A DNA stretch of 10,498 nt from Acidobacteriota bacterium (GTDB lineage Bacteria; Acidobacteriota; Terriglobia; Bryobacterales; Bryobacteraceae), in NCBI GenBank assembly GCA_021788955.1, contig JAJYKC010000028.1, positions 1 to 10,498 of the forward strand, given 5' to 3'. The stretch's first letter is position 1; every line of letters begins with the position of its first letter. The position numbers and the translations under genes are program-made. The notes below the pieces were generated by a model. That model was not told where the DNA came from and searched no databases. It saw only the letters and a program-made list of their open reading frames with translations. Shown here one piece after another: positions 1 to 9,238 of the stretch.

Positions 1-1149
1 CGCGCCGGTGACAGAGTTGTTGTGGTAATTTCCCGGCGGTAGCGCTTGGTTTGCCGTCGCCGACACATCGGAAGTGCCTGGGATCGCCGGCGCCGGATTC
101 GTGAAGGCCAGCGGTGCCGTGAGCTGCGAATATCCGCCGGTTGCACTTGCGTTGCCGGAGAGAGTGATGCCTGGACTTCCATTGTTACACGCGCCCACCG
201 CCGGATTCAGTGCAAAAATAGCGCCGTTGATCACTGCGTTCCCGGTTAAAGCAGCGTTGCCGTTTACAGCAACGTTGCCTTGTGTATTGGATTTGGTGGC
301 GGCATAATTCCCCGCGCTCGAATCGAAGCTGTCAGTAAAGGCGTTGCCCGTCAAACTGAGGGCGCCGCAAGTGGTCCCGGTGGCGTACACGGCATACGCC
401 AGCACTCCGGTCCCCGACAGGCGCGGCGTGATTAGGATCGCCGTGCTGTTCTTCAAGACAGCGGCGTCGTAACTCCACTGGATTTGCTTTCCATTCGTGT
501 TGCCGCCCGCAGCGCGAATGCCTATCGTGGAAAGCGCGCCATCCGTCGCTGGGTTTGCCGCACCGAGGTCCACGGTCTGGTACTGGAACAGGATGTTATT
601 GCTACTCTCATACAGCACCGCTTCGAATGTCACCGGGTTCGGCGATCCCTGCGGGTAGCCGTTGCTCCACTCCAGGACGAACTGGCGGCTACCCACCGTG
701 CCCCGCGTCTGGTAATACACCGCTCCAGCACCCGAAACCTGGAAGGTGACGTCTGACCAAAACGGTAACACGGTGGGCAAATCTCCGGGCGTCGCCGTCG
801 TGGTCAGGTCGGTGTTCGCGAAATCCACCGTGGCGGTGCAAGCCGCCGCGCTAGTCACAAAATATAGCAGCCCATTGGCGCTCGCGCACGCCAGCGTATA
901 GTTGGTCCCATAGAATTGGAACGGAAATGGAAGCGTGAGCAGCGCTACCCCATCATCCGTTCCAGCCAGCACGCTCGCGCCACCTGCCCCGCCTGCCAAG
1001 TCAATGAAACTATAGACCGCATTATCGGTCGCCGTATAGCTCGCCGCATCGGGTCCTTTATTGGTGGCCCAAAGCATCGATGCTCCAGCGATCGTCAAGG
1101 CTAGCGCCATCCGGCGCCAACTTCCGAAGCTGCTAATCCTTGTCCGCAT
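1..1149 (-). CDS. Exported nidogen-like / DUF7305-like surface protein, C-terminus beyond window
   Basis: This frame is open for 383 codons from ATG at 1149 to the left edge with no stop, so the C-terminus is missing. The start is supported by GGAGAG at 1155-1160, 5 nt upstream. Residues 1-28 form a signal peptide: basic RTRISSFGSWRR, hydrophobic MALALTIAGASML, likely cut after WA. Residues about 68-242 resemble a nidogen-like beta domain of bacterial surface proteins: LPFPFQFYGTNYT, SANGLLYF, LPFWSDV, AVYYQTRGTVGSRQFVLEW, TFEAVLYESSNNILFQYQ. From about residue 262 a second module begins with SLTGNAFTDSFDSSAGNYA, then repeats G-N-x-x-x-x-G-N (GNVAVNGNAALTGNAVING) and SGNASATGGYSQL. This resembles the DUF7305-type repetitive beta domain, a family I name from memory. 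The gene lies 35 bp downstream of the giant PIG/BACON gene on the same strand, so the two are probably cotranscribed. Role inferred: extracellular or surface structural/adhesive protein. The substrate is unknown and no catalytic motif was seen. Confidence 0.85.
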   Translation of the reverse strand, partial: MRTRISSFGSWRRMALALTIAGASMLWATNKGPDAASYTATDNAVYSFIDLAGGAGGASVLAGTDDGVALLTLPFPFQFYGTNYTLACASANGLLYFVTSAAACTATVDFANTDLTTTATPGDLPTVLPFWSDVTFQVSGAGAVYYQTRGTVGSRQFVLEWSNGYPQGSPNPVTFEAVLYESSNNILFQYQTVDLGAANPATDGALSTIGIRAAGGNTNGKQIQWSYDAAVLKNSTAILITPRLSGTGVLAYAVYATGTTCGALSLTGNAFTDSFDSSAGNYAATKSNTQGNVAVNGNAALTGNAVINGAIFALNPAVGACNNGSPGITLSGNASATGGYSQLTAPLAFTNPAPAIPGTSDVSATANQALPPGNYHNNSVTGA

Positions 1150-1154
1150 ATTCG

Positions 1155-1160
1155 CTCTCC
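1155..1160 (-). promoter_or_regulatory. Ribosome-binding site of the nidogen-like gene
   Basis: The minus strand reads GGAGAG, a 5-nt spacer CGAAT, then ATG at 1149. This fixes the start of the downstream gene, and its position just after the stop at 1185 supports translational spacing typical of an operon. Confidence 0.7.
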
Positions 1161-1184
1161 GCGCAATCTCCTCGGCCTTTCGCC

Positions 1185-4100
1185 TCACCATGATGTTTGC
1201 TTGATGGCGAATATCTGGCCGCCGAATGTGATGTGACTGAGGCGAGTCGCAGTCACCACAGAACTAAACGGCGCCACCGAGTACGGGAGTGCGTAGATGT
1301 TCAGCGTTGGCCCCGAAAGTGCCCCTAACGTCACAATCGTGGGCTGATCCGTTCCCACGGTGGGCGCGCAGCCCACGGCAGATTGCGAAGCCAGCACCGT
1401 TCCGCTGCCGCCCGATTGCGGTAGAAGTGCGCCATAGGCGTTCAGGCTGTACGCACAGGCCGCACCCGTCTGGTTCACCGTGAACATCTGCCCACCAAAC
1501 TGGATCGTGCCACTGCGTGTGGCTCCTGCGGGATTCGCCGCCGCCGTGTAGCTTACGGTTCCCGATGTGCCATCGGGCGAACTGCTGGTGCTCACGGTCA
1601 GCCAACCGGCATAACTCACCGCGGTGGCCGAGCAGCCCGAGGCCCCCGTTGAGAAGGTGAAGGAAGAACTCGCTCCCGCTGCCGCCACGGTCGTGCTCGA
1701 CCCGCTCAGCACGTATTTGCACGGCGCCGCGCCCTCCGTCACGGTGTAACTCTGTCCCGCGATCGTCAGCGCCCCCGAGCGCGGGCTGGAGGTTGGATTC
1801 GGCGCCGCCACGAAGGTAACCTCCGATGTTCCTCCCGACCCGGTGGAGGCAATCGTGAGCCACGAAGCGTTCGGGTCTGTCGACGCGCCCCAGGCGCACA
1901 CGCCAGGCGCTGTCACCGTTACCGATCCGCTTCCGCCACCGTACGGCACGCTCGCCGTCGCCGATCCCAGGCTGTAAGTGCACGCCGTCCCAGCTTCCGT
2001 GACCCCCACGCTCGTCCCCGCCACCATCAGGCTGGTCGAGCGCGCTGTCGCTGAGGCCGCGTTCGAAGTCACTGTCACAGTAACGGCTCCGCTGCCGGCG
2101 CCCGACATCGGGGCAACCGTCGCCCAGGTCGCCAAGGTCGATGCCGTCCACGAGCAATTCTGGCCGTTGGCCGTTACATTCACGGCCGCTGAGCCGCCGA
2201 GAGCAGGCAGCGGGCTACTTAACGCCGACGAATCGACGGTCATACTGCAGGGAATTCCGCTCTGGCTTATCGTGAACGGTTGGCCGCCGATGCTCAACGT
2301 CGCGCTCCGGCTCGTCGTTGTCGAATTCGGCAGAACATAAAAGGCCATCGTATTGGGCCCGGGTCCCGAACCCGTCTGGCCGTAGAAGATCTGTATCCAA
2401 CTTGGCACGTTGGTCGCACCATAAATGCAGCCGATCGGCGCGCTCACGCTCACCGCCATCGAACCACCACTAGATGGGAACCCTAAGATCGACGGCGGCG
2501 AGACCGAAACCGTGCAGTTGACGCCCGCTTGAGCCACCGTGAATACTTGCCCCGCTATGGTGGCATTGAGTGTTCTCGAATAAGCCGTCGGGTTGGGCGG
2601 AATTTGCAGCATCGTTCCTCCAAACCCGACGCCGCCAGAGGGATATGCACCAAGACCGGAAGCCGACCAGGCACAGTACGGATTGGATGGAATAACCGTT
2701 ACCGGGGAGTAACCACCGGAGGCGCTCGCATCAACCCCGGAAGGGCTAATAGTAAAAGAGCAGGCCGAACCGACAGGAAACTGTGTCACCGTATAGGTCT
2801 GCCCCGCAACCGTGATATTGCTGTCCCGGGCAAAAGAACCGGTGTTCGGCGGGGCGAAGAAAACCACCGTCCCCGGCCCTACTCCGCCCCCGCTCACGAT
2901 GCTCACCCAGGACGGCGCCGAAGGAACCGCGAACCATTGGCAAAGAGGACCGGTGGCAACTCCGAAGCTTCCAACACCGCCTGTTGAGGGTATGCTGCCG
3001 CTCGGAGGCGTGAGGGTGTACGTGCATGGCGGCGCGTTGGTCACGGTAAGAATAACCGGCGTCTGAGTGTAGACGTTGGCTGCCTGTGTCGAGTTCACCG
3101 CCACAACCCCCGCATAAGTGCCGGCCGTCAGGCTGCCGGTGTTCAGGGTGAGATTCAGCGTTGTGGGGGCCGTCCCGCTCGTGGCCGACAGGGTCGCGCC
3201 CGGAATGCCCTCCACTGCCGCCGTAAAGGGCAGCGGACCGCTCGTTGCCGCGACGTTGATCGGCACCGGCGCCGGGGTTGGCGCCGTCAGCGTGTAGTTC
3301 ATCTGGATCGTATCCGACATTCCGATCCCTCGCGCGGTTCCGTGGGCGTCGTCGATGTCGATGATTCGCGTTGCTGTCAGAGTGTTCCCCGCGGCATCCG
3401 TGATCGTCACGATGAAACTAAAGTACCCCGTGTCCGTTGGCATTCCCGAAAGCGTTCCCGTCGTGCTCAGCGAGAGCCCCGGCGGTACGCCCGAGCCCGT
3501 CGCAATAGCGAAGCGGTAAGGTGGCGTGCCTCCCGACGGAATATACTGCACCGAATACGCCGTGCCCACCGTGCCGTTCGGAATCATTGCCGGCGATGCC
3601 GCAAGCGGGCTCACAACCAGCGTGAACTGGCTGGTGCCCATTTGTCCCGCCGAGTCGGTCACGTTCAGAGCAAAGTTATAAGTTCCCGCAGTGGTTGGAA
3701 TACCCCCCAGATAACTCGATACGCCATTGCTGCCGGGCAAAATGGAGATGCCTGGAGGCAGGCGAGATCCCGGCGCCAGTGTCCACACATAGGGCGGCAC
3801 GCCACCGCTTGCCGCCCCATCTAATTGCCCTGGGTACGGAGCGCTCACCGATGCCTGGTCTAAGGTCGTGTTTGTTCCTTGCAGAGGATTCAACATTCCA
3901 GGTCCCAGCACATTCAAGGCACGCGGAGTCGTATACACCGAACTCCCGGACGCGTCGGTGACCAGGAAGGTGAACGAGTAGCTCCCCACCGCGGTCGGAG
4001 TTCCGGACAAGACTCCTGCCGGGCTAAGTGTTAGTCCCGGCGGCAACGGCGAAAGCGGGCTCGTCGAGAATGTGTACGGTGGTGTGCCGCCATAAATGTA

Positions 4101-6332
4101 AGCTTGCCAGTTGAAGGAATACGGTGTGCCGGTTCGCGCCGGAGGCATCGAGACATAAATCCGGCGCGAATCCGGGGATGGCGTTCCGATGAGGACGGTG
4201 TACGCCCGATCCGCGTAATTCGACGGATTCCCATTATCGGTTGCGCGCAGCGTGTAGCTGAAGGTGCCATATACCTGGGGAGCACCCGCCAGCAGCGTGC
4301 TGGACCCGCTCGGCACCAGCGCCAGTCCCGCCGGCAACGAGCCTGCAGACACACTCCAGGTATAGGTCGAGGCCCCGTTCGTCGCAAGCGTCGTGGTGGT
4401 ACCTACGCCCCATCGCCAGGTCAGCGGTGGCGCGGTGGTAACCGCTACCCCAAACGCATTCACTGCCGTATAGCTATACGTTGTCGTGAACATATGTCCC
4501 GCGCTGTCGTGAGCCGTTGCCATTAACCCGAACGATCCCGTGCTCATCGTAGTTCCCGAGATCAGCCCCGATGCCGTAGCCGTGATTCCAGGCGGGAACA
4601 TGTCCGTACGCAGTCCTGACTTCGAATACGTGAACGTATACGGTGGTGTCCCGCCCAAGCCCTGAAGCTGCTCACTGTAGGGCACGCCTGTCGTCGGAGT
4701 TCGCAATGCGCCGGCCAAAATAGCCATCGGCGTCACGTTCAGCGTGAACGTCCGCCGCATCTGCGTCCCTGTGCTGTCCGTCGCAATCAGGTCGAAGCTG
4801 TAAGACGCGGCTATGCTTGGCGAGCCCGCCAGGTACGTCAGCCCGGCGGTCTCGTCCGAAGAGTAGGAAGAAAGTGAATTCCCGCTGATCAGCGTTAAGC
4901 CGGGTGGCAACGAAGAGCCCGGCGCTACCGTCCACGTGAACGGCGGCGTCCCGCCGCTGGGCGAAAGCGTAAAGCTCACGCTTGCCCCCACGCGGGTGTC
5001 CGCCAGTTCCGTGGTAAGAACAGATAGGCTCGGCACTGGCGGATCGTTGTACCGCGCGAACAGCGTGAACGAGTGGGTGTAGGTCGATGCCCCGTCCGTC
5101 ACCATCACCATAATCCGGAATGTCCCCGTGCTGGTTGTCGTTCCGCTCAGCATTCCCGTGCTCGACATCGTGATTCCCGCAGGCAGCCCCGTCGCCGTCC
5201 ACGTCTTCGTTGCGCCGCCGCCGGCCGCAGTCATCGTATAACTGTATGGCACGTTCGTGATCACCGATTGCGGAATGATCTCCGGCGTCGTTATGTGAAT
5301 CGTTGAAACAAAGAGGCTGAACGTGTACGAGATCGCATGATTGGATGCGTCAGTAGCGGTCAGGGTGAAGCTGAAGTTGCCGGGTACGGCGGGGCTTCCC
5401 GTGAGGCTATTGTCCGAGATGCTTAGCCCGGCGGGGAGTGCGTTCCCCGCTGCTATCGACCACGATACTCCCGCGGCATTCCAGATGACCAACGATTCCG
5501 AATACGGGACTCCCACGGATCCGTTCGGCAGCGCGGTAGAAGAAAACAATGTGAACTGCACCACGTGCAGCACCATAGTGCGGACGCCGATATTTCCTAC
5601 TGAATCTGTAATTTGAAAAGTGAATGTGTAATCTCCGGTCGCTAGGGGCGTACACGCCAGCGCATACGTACTCCCGTTGTTTCCAAGCACAGTGCTGCCA
5701 AACTCAAAAACGCAGCCAGGCGGCAATGCGGTCAATGCCGCATACGTGTACGGCCCCGTCCCACCACTGGGGTTCCAAGCAAGCACTGTTGTCACCCCGA
5801 GTTGGATCGTGCTGGAATCCGAATTACCCGCGTTCATCACTACGCCGCTTGGCCCCGCCACTGTGAACGTCACGTTTTGGGTTGTCGTGGCCCCCGCGGT
5901 GTCCTTCACCTGAATTCCCGCGGTGAACGATCCCGTGTTGGCCGGCGCGCCGGAAACCAGGCCGGTCGTCGCGTTCAGGCTCAATCCCGGCGGCAGCGTT
6001 CCGCTGACCACCTGCCACGAATTGTAATTCCCGGTTCCGCCCAGCACCAGCAATTGCTGTGAGTAACCGATGTTGTACGTCAGCGAATTGCCGGTCACGG
6101 GGAAGTTGGTGATGTTCATCGAAATCGGCTGTACCGTCCAAGTGAACGATTTGGCGAGCATGGCGGGAGTGGGAGAAGCCGAATCGGTCACTTGCAAAGT
6201 AAATGTGTATGTTCCGGTTTGCATCACCCGGCCGGCCAAGTAGGTGAAGCGGGCAATAGATTTGCTCCGAGCGTCTCGCCCGGTCCGGTAAGACTGATGC
6301 CCGGCGGCAGCACGCCAGAAAGGACGCTCCAT
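1185..6332 (-). CDS. C-terminal part of giant PIG/BACON-repeat exported protein (frameshifted from 6224-9328)
   Basis: The open frame is 1,715 codons. The ATG at 6332 is probably not a real start: it has no well-placed ribosome-binding site, no signal peptide follows, and the first 23 residues are the wrong-frame reading of the upstream gene. Genuine sequence resumes at about residue 24 (SIARFTYLAG, TGTYTFTLQVTDS), the second half of a PIG repeat whose first half ends the upstream frame. Residues about 24-1007 hold ten further complete PIG (He_PIG, Ig-like) repeats with the pattern GGTPPYTF ... LPPGLTLS..G.LSGTP..TGTYSFT..VTDS. Residues 1008-1102 form a Cys-free BACON-like linker (GTAPTTLNLTL, LTAGTYAGVVAV). 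Residues 1103-1715 are seven BACON-like repeats of 82-90 residues, each starting with Cys and carrying a second Cys at repeat position 29-32. No anchor motif follows the final KQTSW. Role inferred: extracellular or surface adhesion, possibly glycan binding; BACON domains are thought to bind carbohydrate or mucin, but this is not shown here. Confidence 0.85.
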   Translation of the reverse strand: MERPFWRAAAGHQSYRTGRDARSKSIARFTYLAGRVMQTGTYTFTLQVTDSASPTPAMLAKSFTWTVQPISMNITNFPVTGNSLTYNIGYSQQLLVLGGTGNYNSWQVVSGTLPPGLSLNATTGLVSGAPANTGSFTAGIQVKDTAGATTTQNVTFTVAGPSGVVMNAGNSDSSTIQLGVTTVLAWNPSGGTGPYTYAALTALPPGCVFEFGSTVLGNNGSTYALACTPLATGDYTFTFQITDSVGNIGVRTMVLHVVQFTLFSSTALPNGSVGVPYSESLVIWNAAGVSWSIAAGNALPAGLSISDNSLTGSPAVPGNFSFTLTATDASNHAISYTFSLFVSTIHITTPEIIPQSVITNVPYSYTMTAAGGGATKTWTATGLPAGITMSSTGMLSGTTTSTGTFRIMVMVTDGASTYTHSFTLFARYNDPPVPSLSVLTTELADTRVGASVSFTLSPSGGTPPFTWTVAPGSSLPPGLTLISGNSLSSYSSDETAGLTYLAGSPSIAASYSFDLIATDSTGTQMRRTFTLNVTPMAILAGALRTPTTGVPYSEQLQGLGGTPPYTFTYSKSGLRTDMFPPGITATASGLISGTTMSTGSFGLMATAHDSAGHMFTTTYSYTAVNAFGVAVTTAPPLTWRWGVGTTTTLATNGASTYTWSVSAGSLPAGLALVPSGSSTLLAGAPQVYGTFSYTLRATDNGNPSNYADRAYTVLIGTPSPDSRRIYVSMPPARTGTPYSFNWQAYIYGGTPPYTFSTSPLSPLPPGLTLSPAGVLSGTPTAVGSYSFTFLVTDASGSSVYTTPRALNVLGPGMLNPLQGTNTTLDQASVSAPYPGQLDGAASGGVPPYVWTLAPGSRLPPGISILPGSNGVSSYLGGIPTTAGTYNFALNVTDSAGQMGTSQFTLVVSPLAASPAMIPNGTVGTAYSVQYIPSGGTPPYRFAIATGSGVPPGLSLSTTGTLSGMPTDTGYFSFIVTITDAAGNTLTATRIIDIDDAHGTARGIGMSDTIQMNYTLTAPTPAPVPINVAATSGPLPFTAAVEGIPGATLSATSGTAPTTLNLTLNTGSLTAGTYAGVVAVNSTQAANVYTQTPVILTVTNAPPCTYTLTPPSGSIPSTGGVGSFGVATGPLCQWFAVPSAPSWVSIVSGGGVGPGTVVFFAPPNTGSFARDSNITVAGQTYTVTQFPVGSACSFTISPSGVDASASGGYSPVTVIPSNPYCAWSASGLGAYPSGGVGFGGTMLQIPPNPTAYSRTLNATIAGQVFTVAQAGVNCTVSVSPPSILGFPSSGGSMAVSVSAPIGCIYGATNVPSWIQIFYGQTGSGPGPNTMAFYVLPNSTTTSRSATLSIGGQPFTISQSGIPCSMTVDSSALSSPLPALGGSAAVNVTANGQNCSWTASTLATWATVAPMSGAGSGAVTVTVTSNAASATARSTSLMVAGTSVGVTEAGTACTYSLGSATASVPYGGGSGSVTVTAPGVCAWGASTDPNASWLTIASTGSGGTSEVTFVAAPNPTSSPRSGALTIAGQSYTVTEGAAPCKYVLSGSSTTVAAAGASSSFTFSTGASGCSATAVSYAGWLTVSTSSSPDGTSGTVSYTAAANPAGATRSGTIQFGGQMFTVNQTGAACAYSLNAYGALLPQSGGSGTVLASQSAVGCAPTVGTDQPTIVTLGALSGPTLNIYALPYSVAPFSSVVTATRLSHITFGGQIFAIKQTSW
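1188..3026 (-). repeat. Seven tandem BACON-like repeats, each with one Cys pair
   Basis: In protein order the repeats lie at 2763-3026, 2517-2762, 2250-2516, 1983-2249, 1722-1982, 1458-1721 and 1188-1457 (88, 82, 89, 89, 87, 88 and 90 residues). Each starts C-x-[Y/F/V/M], has a Gly/Ser-rich strand (GGSGSVTVTA), a second Cys usually before W (CAWGAS, CSWTAS), often a [S/T]W[L/V/I] core, then ARS/PRSG, xxIAGQxFTVxQxG. This is the BACON/BACON_2-like pattern. The second (2517-2762) and last (1188-1457) repeats lack the tryptophan core and are the most degenerate. Confidence 0.8.
3027..3311 (-). repeat. Single Cys-free BACON-like linker domain
   Basis: These 95 residues lie between the last PIG repeat and the first Cys-paired repeat. 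They show PLPFTAAV, ATLSATSGTAPTTLNLTL, LTAGTYAGVVAVNST and PVILTVTNAPP. This matches the common Acidobacteriota pattern of SGT-P-TLxVxxNxxxLxAGTYxGxIxV beta domains that often precede or follow BACON repeats. It differs from the seven downstream repeats by having no cysteine. Confidence 0.6.
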
Positions 6333-9238
6333 GTATACGGCGGAGCACCTCCCTGCGCGCTCAAGGAGTTCGCGATGACAGTGTTCAGATTGTTGGGGCC
6401 GAATATTGCGCCGGCCGCTGCTCCCGTGCTGATATAGAGCGGCTGGATCGTGTTGTAGTTGATCAGCAGGGAGAATTGCTTCTGCACCGTTCCGTTCGAG
6501 CCCGCGGCTTGCACCAGAAATCCGCTGTTATAGAAGGCACTCGGCCTTCCCGAAAGCAGACCGCTGCTGCTCAACGTAATCTCTGAAGGCAGTGACCCAC
6601 TCGCCACCGTCCACGTGCATCCGCTGCCGCAATTCGGCGCACTAAGCTGCTGCGAGTACGCCTGCGAGATCATCCCCTGCGGCAACACGCCGCCCGTCGT
6701 GATCGCAAAGGCGTTCACTGCGATCGCTTCGGTGTAATTGATGGACGTGTTGTTCGTCAGGTCCGTCATTGTGACGGTGCTGGAGTAGCTGCCCGCAATC
6801 GCCGGTGTACCCGAAATCATTCCGTTCGAGCTGATGCTCAGCCCCGGCGGCAGGTTCGTCGCCGTCCATGAGAAGTTCCCGCTACCGCCGTAAGGATGGA
6901 ACGTGTAGGAGTAGGCAGCGCCCACCGTGGCCTTCGGCAGCGAGCCCTGATCCAATAACGTCGTATTCACCACCGTCCACCACACCGGCCGGTCAAAAGT
7001 TGCTCCAATGCTATCGGTGACGCGTAAGGAGGTTGTATAAGAGCCCGGATTCAAGATGACGCCAGCCCATCCGCCGGTGGTGGTCGGCGGGAATGACGTC
7101 GGTAGCGGCGGCCCGTCCAGCACGCGCATTCCTGGAGCCACCGGCGCACCAGGCGAATAGGAGAAATGATATGGGGGCACACCGCCGCTCGCCGTAAGCT
7201 GACGCGTGATCGTGCCAATCAGGCTTGGCCCCACCGTCGGCCCGAAATTTAATGCCAGCGGTGGATTCTGCCCTGCGGCGAAGACTTGGATGCTAAACTG
7301 TATCCAACTCCTATTCCCGGCGGCATCGGTTATGGTGACCGGGAACGAGTAATCTCCGGTCGTAGTGGGCGTTCCACTGAGAACTCCCGCCGACGATAGA
7401 GTCAGTCCTGGAGGCAGGTACAGGTTCCCATTATTATTGGTAATCCACGAGCCATTGGGCGCGCCCAGCGCCCAAGTCGCGGCGCCCGAAGTTCCCGTAG
7501 TGGCCAGCGTTTGGCTGTAAGGCGTGCCCACATTGCCGCTCGGCAGCGTACCAGCCGTCGTGATCGAAACGGGCGTCGCAACGAACGTCACATAGCGGAC
7601 GCCGAAATTCGCTGGATTGCTCTGGTCCTGCGCCTCCACCACAAAGCTGAAGCTGCCGGCAGTCGTAAGCGTTCTGCTGAGTAGCCCACTTGAGGAAAGA
7701 GTCGTCCCCGGCGGGAGCGTGCCGCTCAGCAGCGTCCACGTGTAGGATGGCGCACCATTGGCGGTGAACTGGAGGTTCGGGTCGGTGCCTACCACGCGGG
7801 GGCCGACAAGGTCCCAGATGCTATTCAGGTAGATGGTCGTGCCAGGCGCACCATTAGCATTGATATTTGGCGTCGTCAACTGGAACCGGTTGCCGGCCGA
7901 ATCCGTGACCAGGAATTCCGGAAAGAGCGGCCCGTTCTCGATGGGCGTTCCACCGAAAAAGATGCCTTGTGCGGTCCCGCTCGCCGTGATGTTGTGCGGC
8001 AGTTCTCCGCCTATTAACTGCACGCTATACGGCCCCATACCCCCGGAAATCCGGTACGTGTACGAATATGGCACGTTATAAGTCGAGTGAAGCACCCCCA
8101 CACCACCGTTGTCCACCCCCAATGCGCTCACGCGCAGTGTCATATTCTGCGTCCCGGTCAGACCGTTGACATCTGTCACCACCGCGTGCACGGTAAAGGG
8201 GCCGCTCTGGAGCGGCACGCCCCACAGTTCCACGTCTCCCGGATAAACCGAATCGATCGTCACACCGCTGCCAACTCGCGCGCTCATGCCATTCGGCAAT
8301 CCTGTAATGGCCCACGTATATGGCGCAGTACCGAAGTTCAGAGCGAGCGGCCGGCTGCAATATGTGCCGAACGAGCAGTCGTCGAAGTTCCCGTAAGGGT
8401 TAATCGCCGGCAAGATCGGCGGCTCGCCATTGATCGGAAGAGTCATCCACTTGGTATAGGAAACCCGCTGGCTGTCCGTCACTGTGACGGTCATCCCATA
8501 CGGTCCGGCCGCGTTTGTGATCGTTCCCGAAATCATGCCGCCACTACTCATCGCCAGCCCTGATGGCATACCGCCATTTGTAAAGGTATAAGGCGGTGTT
8601 CCGCCGCTGGCCGACAACGGATAGCTGTATGGCTCGTATTGTGTGCCATTCGGTAGCATCGCTGGGCTGATGATCTGCAGATCGTGTACCGATACCGTTG
8701 GGGAAAAGCACAGGCTATCGTTGTTGTCTGTAATGCTGAAGTCCAGGACGTAGACCCCGGATTGCGTGGGCGTTCCGGACAAAACCCCGCCGGCGGAGAG
8801 CGTCAGGCCTGGCGGCAGATTCATCGATGCGCCTCCGCACGTCCCAAACGTGACCACCCCGGTATTGTTCAGAGGCGAAAAAGTATAGGAAAAGGGTGTC
8901 CCGACGAAGGCACCCGGCGTCGCGGCGGTGTTGTCTCGCTCCATCAACATTAAATTCGCTATCTTGACAGTGAACGTCCGTGTGGCCGGAGTGCTGGCTC
9001 CGCTCGCGGCCTGTAGTGTGAACGTGTAGGTGTTGGCTGTATTGGCAAAGCCGCTGATAGCAGCCGATGCGCCTGCTGGAGTTCCGGGCGGAAGATCCGC
9101 CCGAATCGCTGTATTCGCCGGCAACTTTCCGCTGACCAGAGTCCACGTGTAGGCCCCCGTCCCGCCCGTAGCCGACAAAAAAATGTCGAAGATGCCGAGA
9201 GGGAAAGTCCCCAAATTCGAGCCCGTCGTAATCACAAC
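3312..9238 (-). repeat. Tandem array of about 21 PIG (putative Ig) protein repeats
   Basis: The array spans both halves of the broken gene: ten and a half repeats above the breakpoint and ten and a half below. Each unit is about 80-110 residues, with [S/T]GG[T/V]PPY at the front, L[P]PG[L/I]xL in the middle, SGTPxxxGxYSF next and T[D]S/AxG near the end. The repeats are diverged from one another; no long identical DNA stretches were noticed between them, which argues for an old expansion. Such arrays form extended rods of beta sandwiches in bacterial surface proteins. Confidence 0.85.

Noticed and set aside
1264..2157. A 297-codon minus-strand open frame inside the BACON-like repeat region
   Set aside because: It is a different-frame shadow of the repeat-encoding DNA. 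Its composition is Arg/Gly/Asp-rich with no domain, while the overlapping frame carries regular BACON-like repeats.
1188..3026. CRISPR-like or DNA-level tandem repeat at the regularly spaced C-terminal units
   Set aside because: The periodicity of about 265 bp exists at the protein level only; the DNA of the units is diverged and coding.
6224..6303. Programmed -1 ribosomal frameshift joining the two halves
   Set aside because: No canonical slippery heptamer or obvious downstream stem was seen before the TGA. A missing base in a short A run is simpler.
5824..6348. A 174-codon minus-strand open frame spanning the frameshift
   Set aside because: It is the third frame over both gene halves and contains no PIG motifs or other recognisable features.
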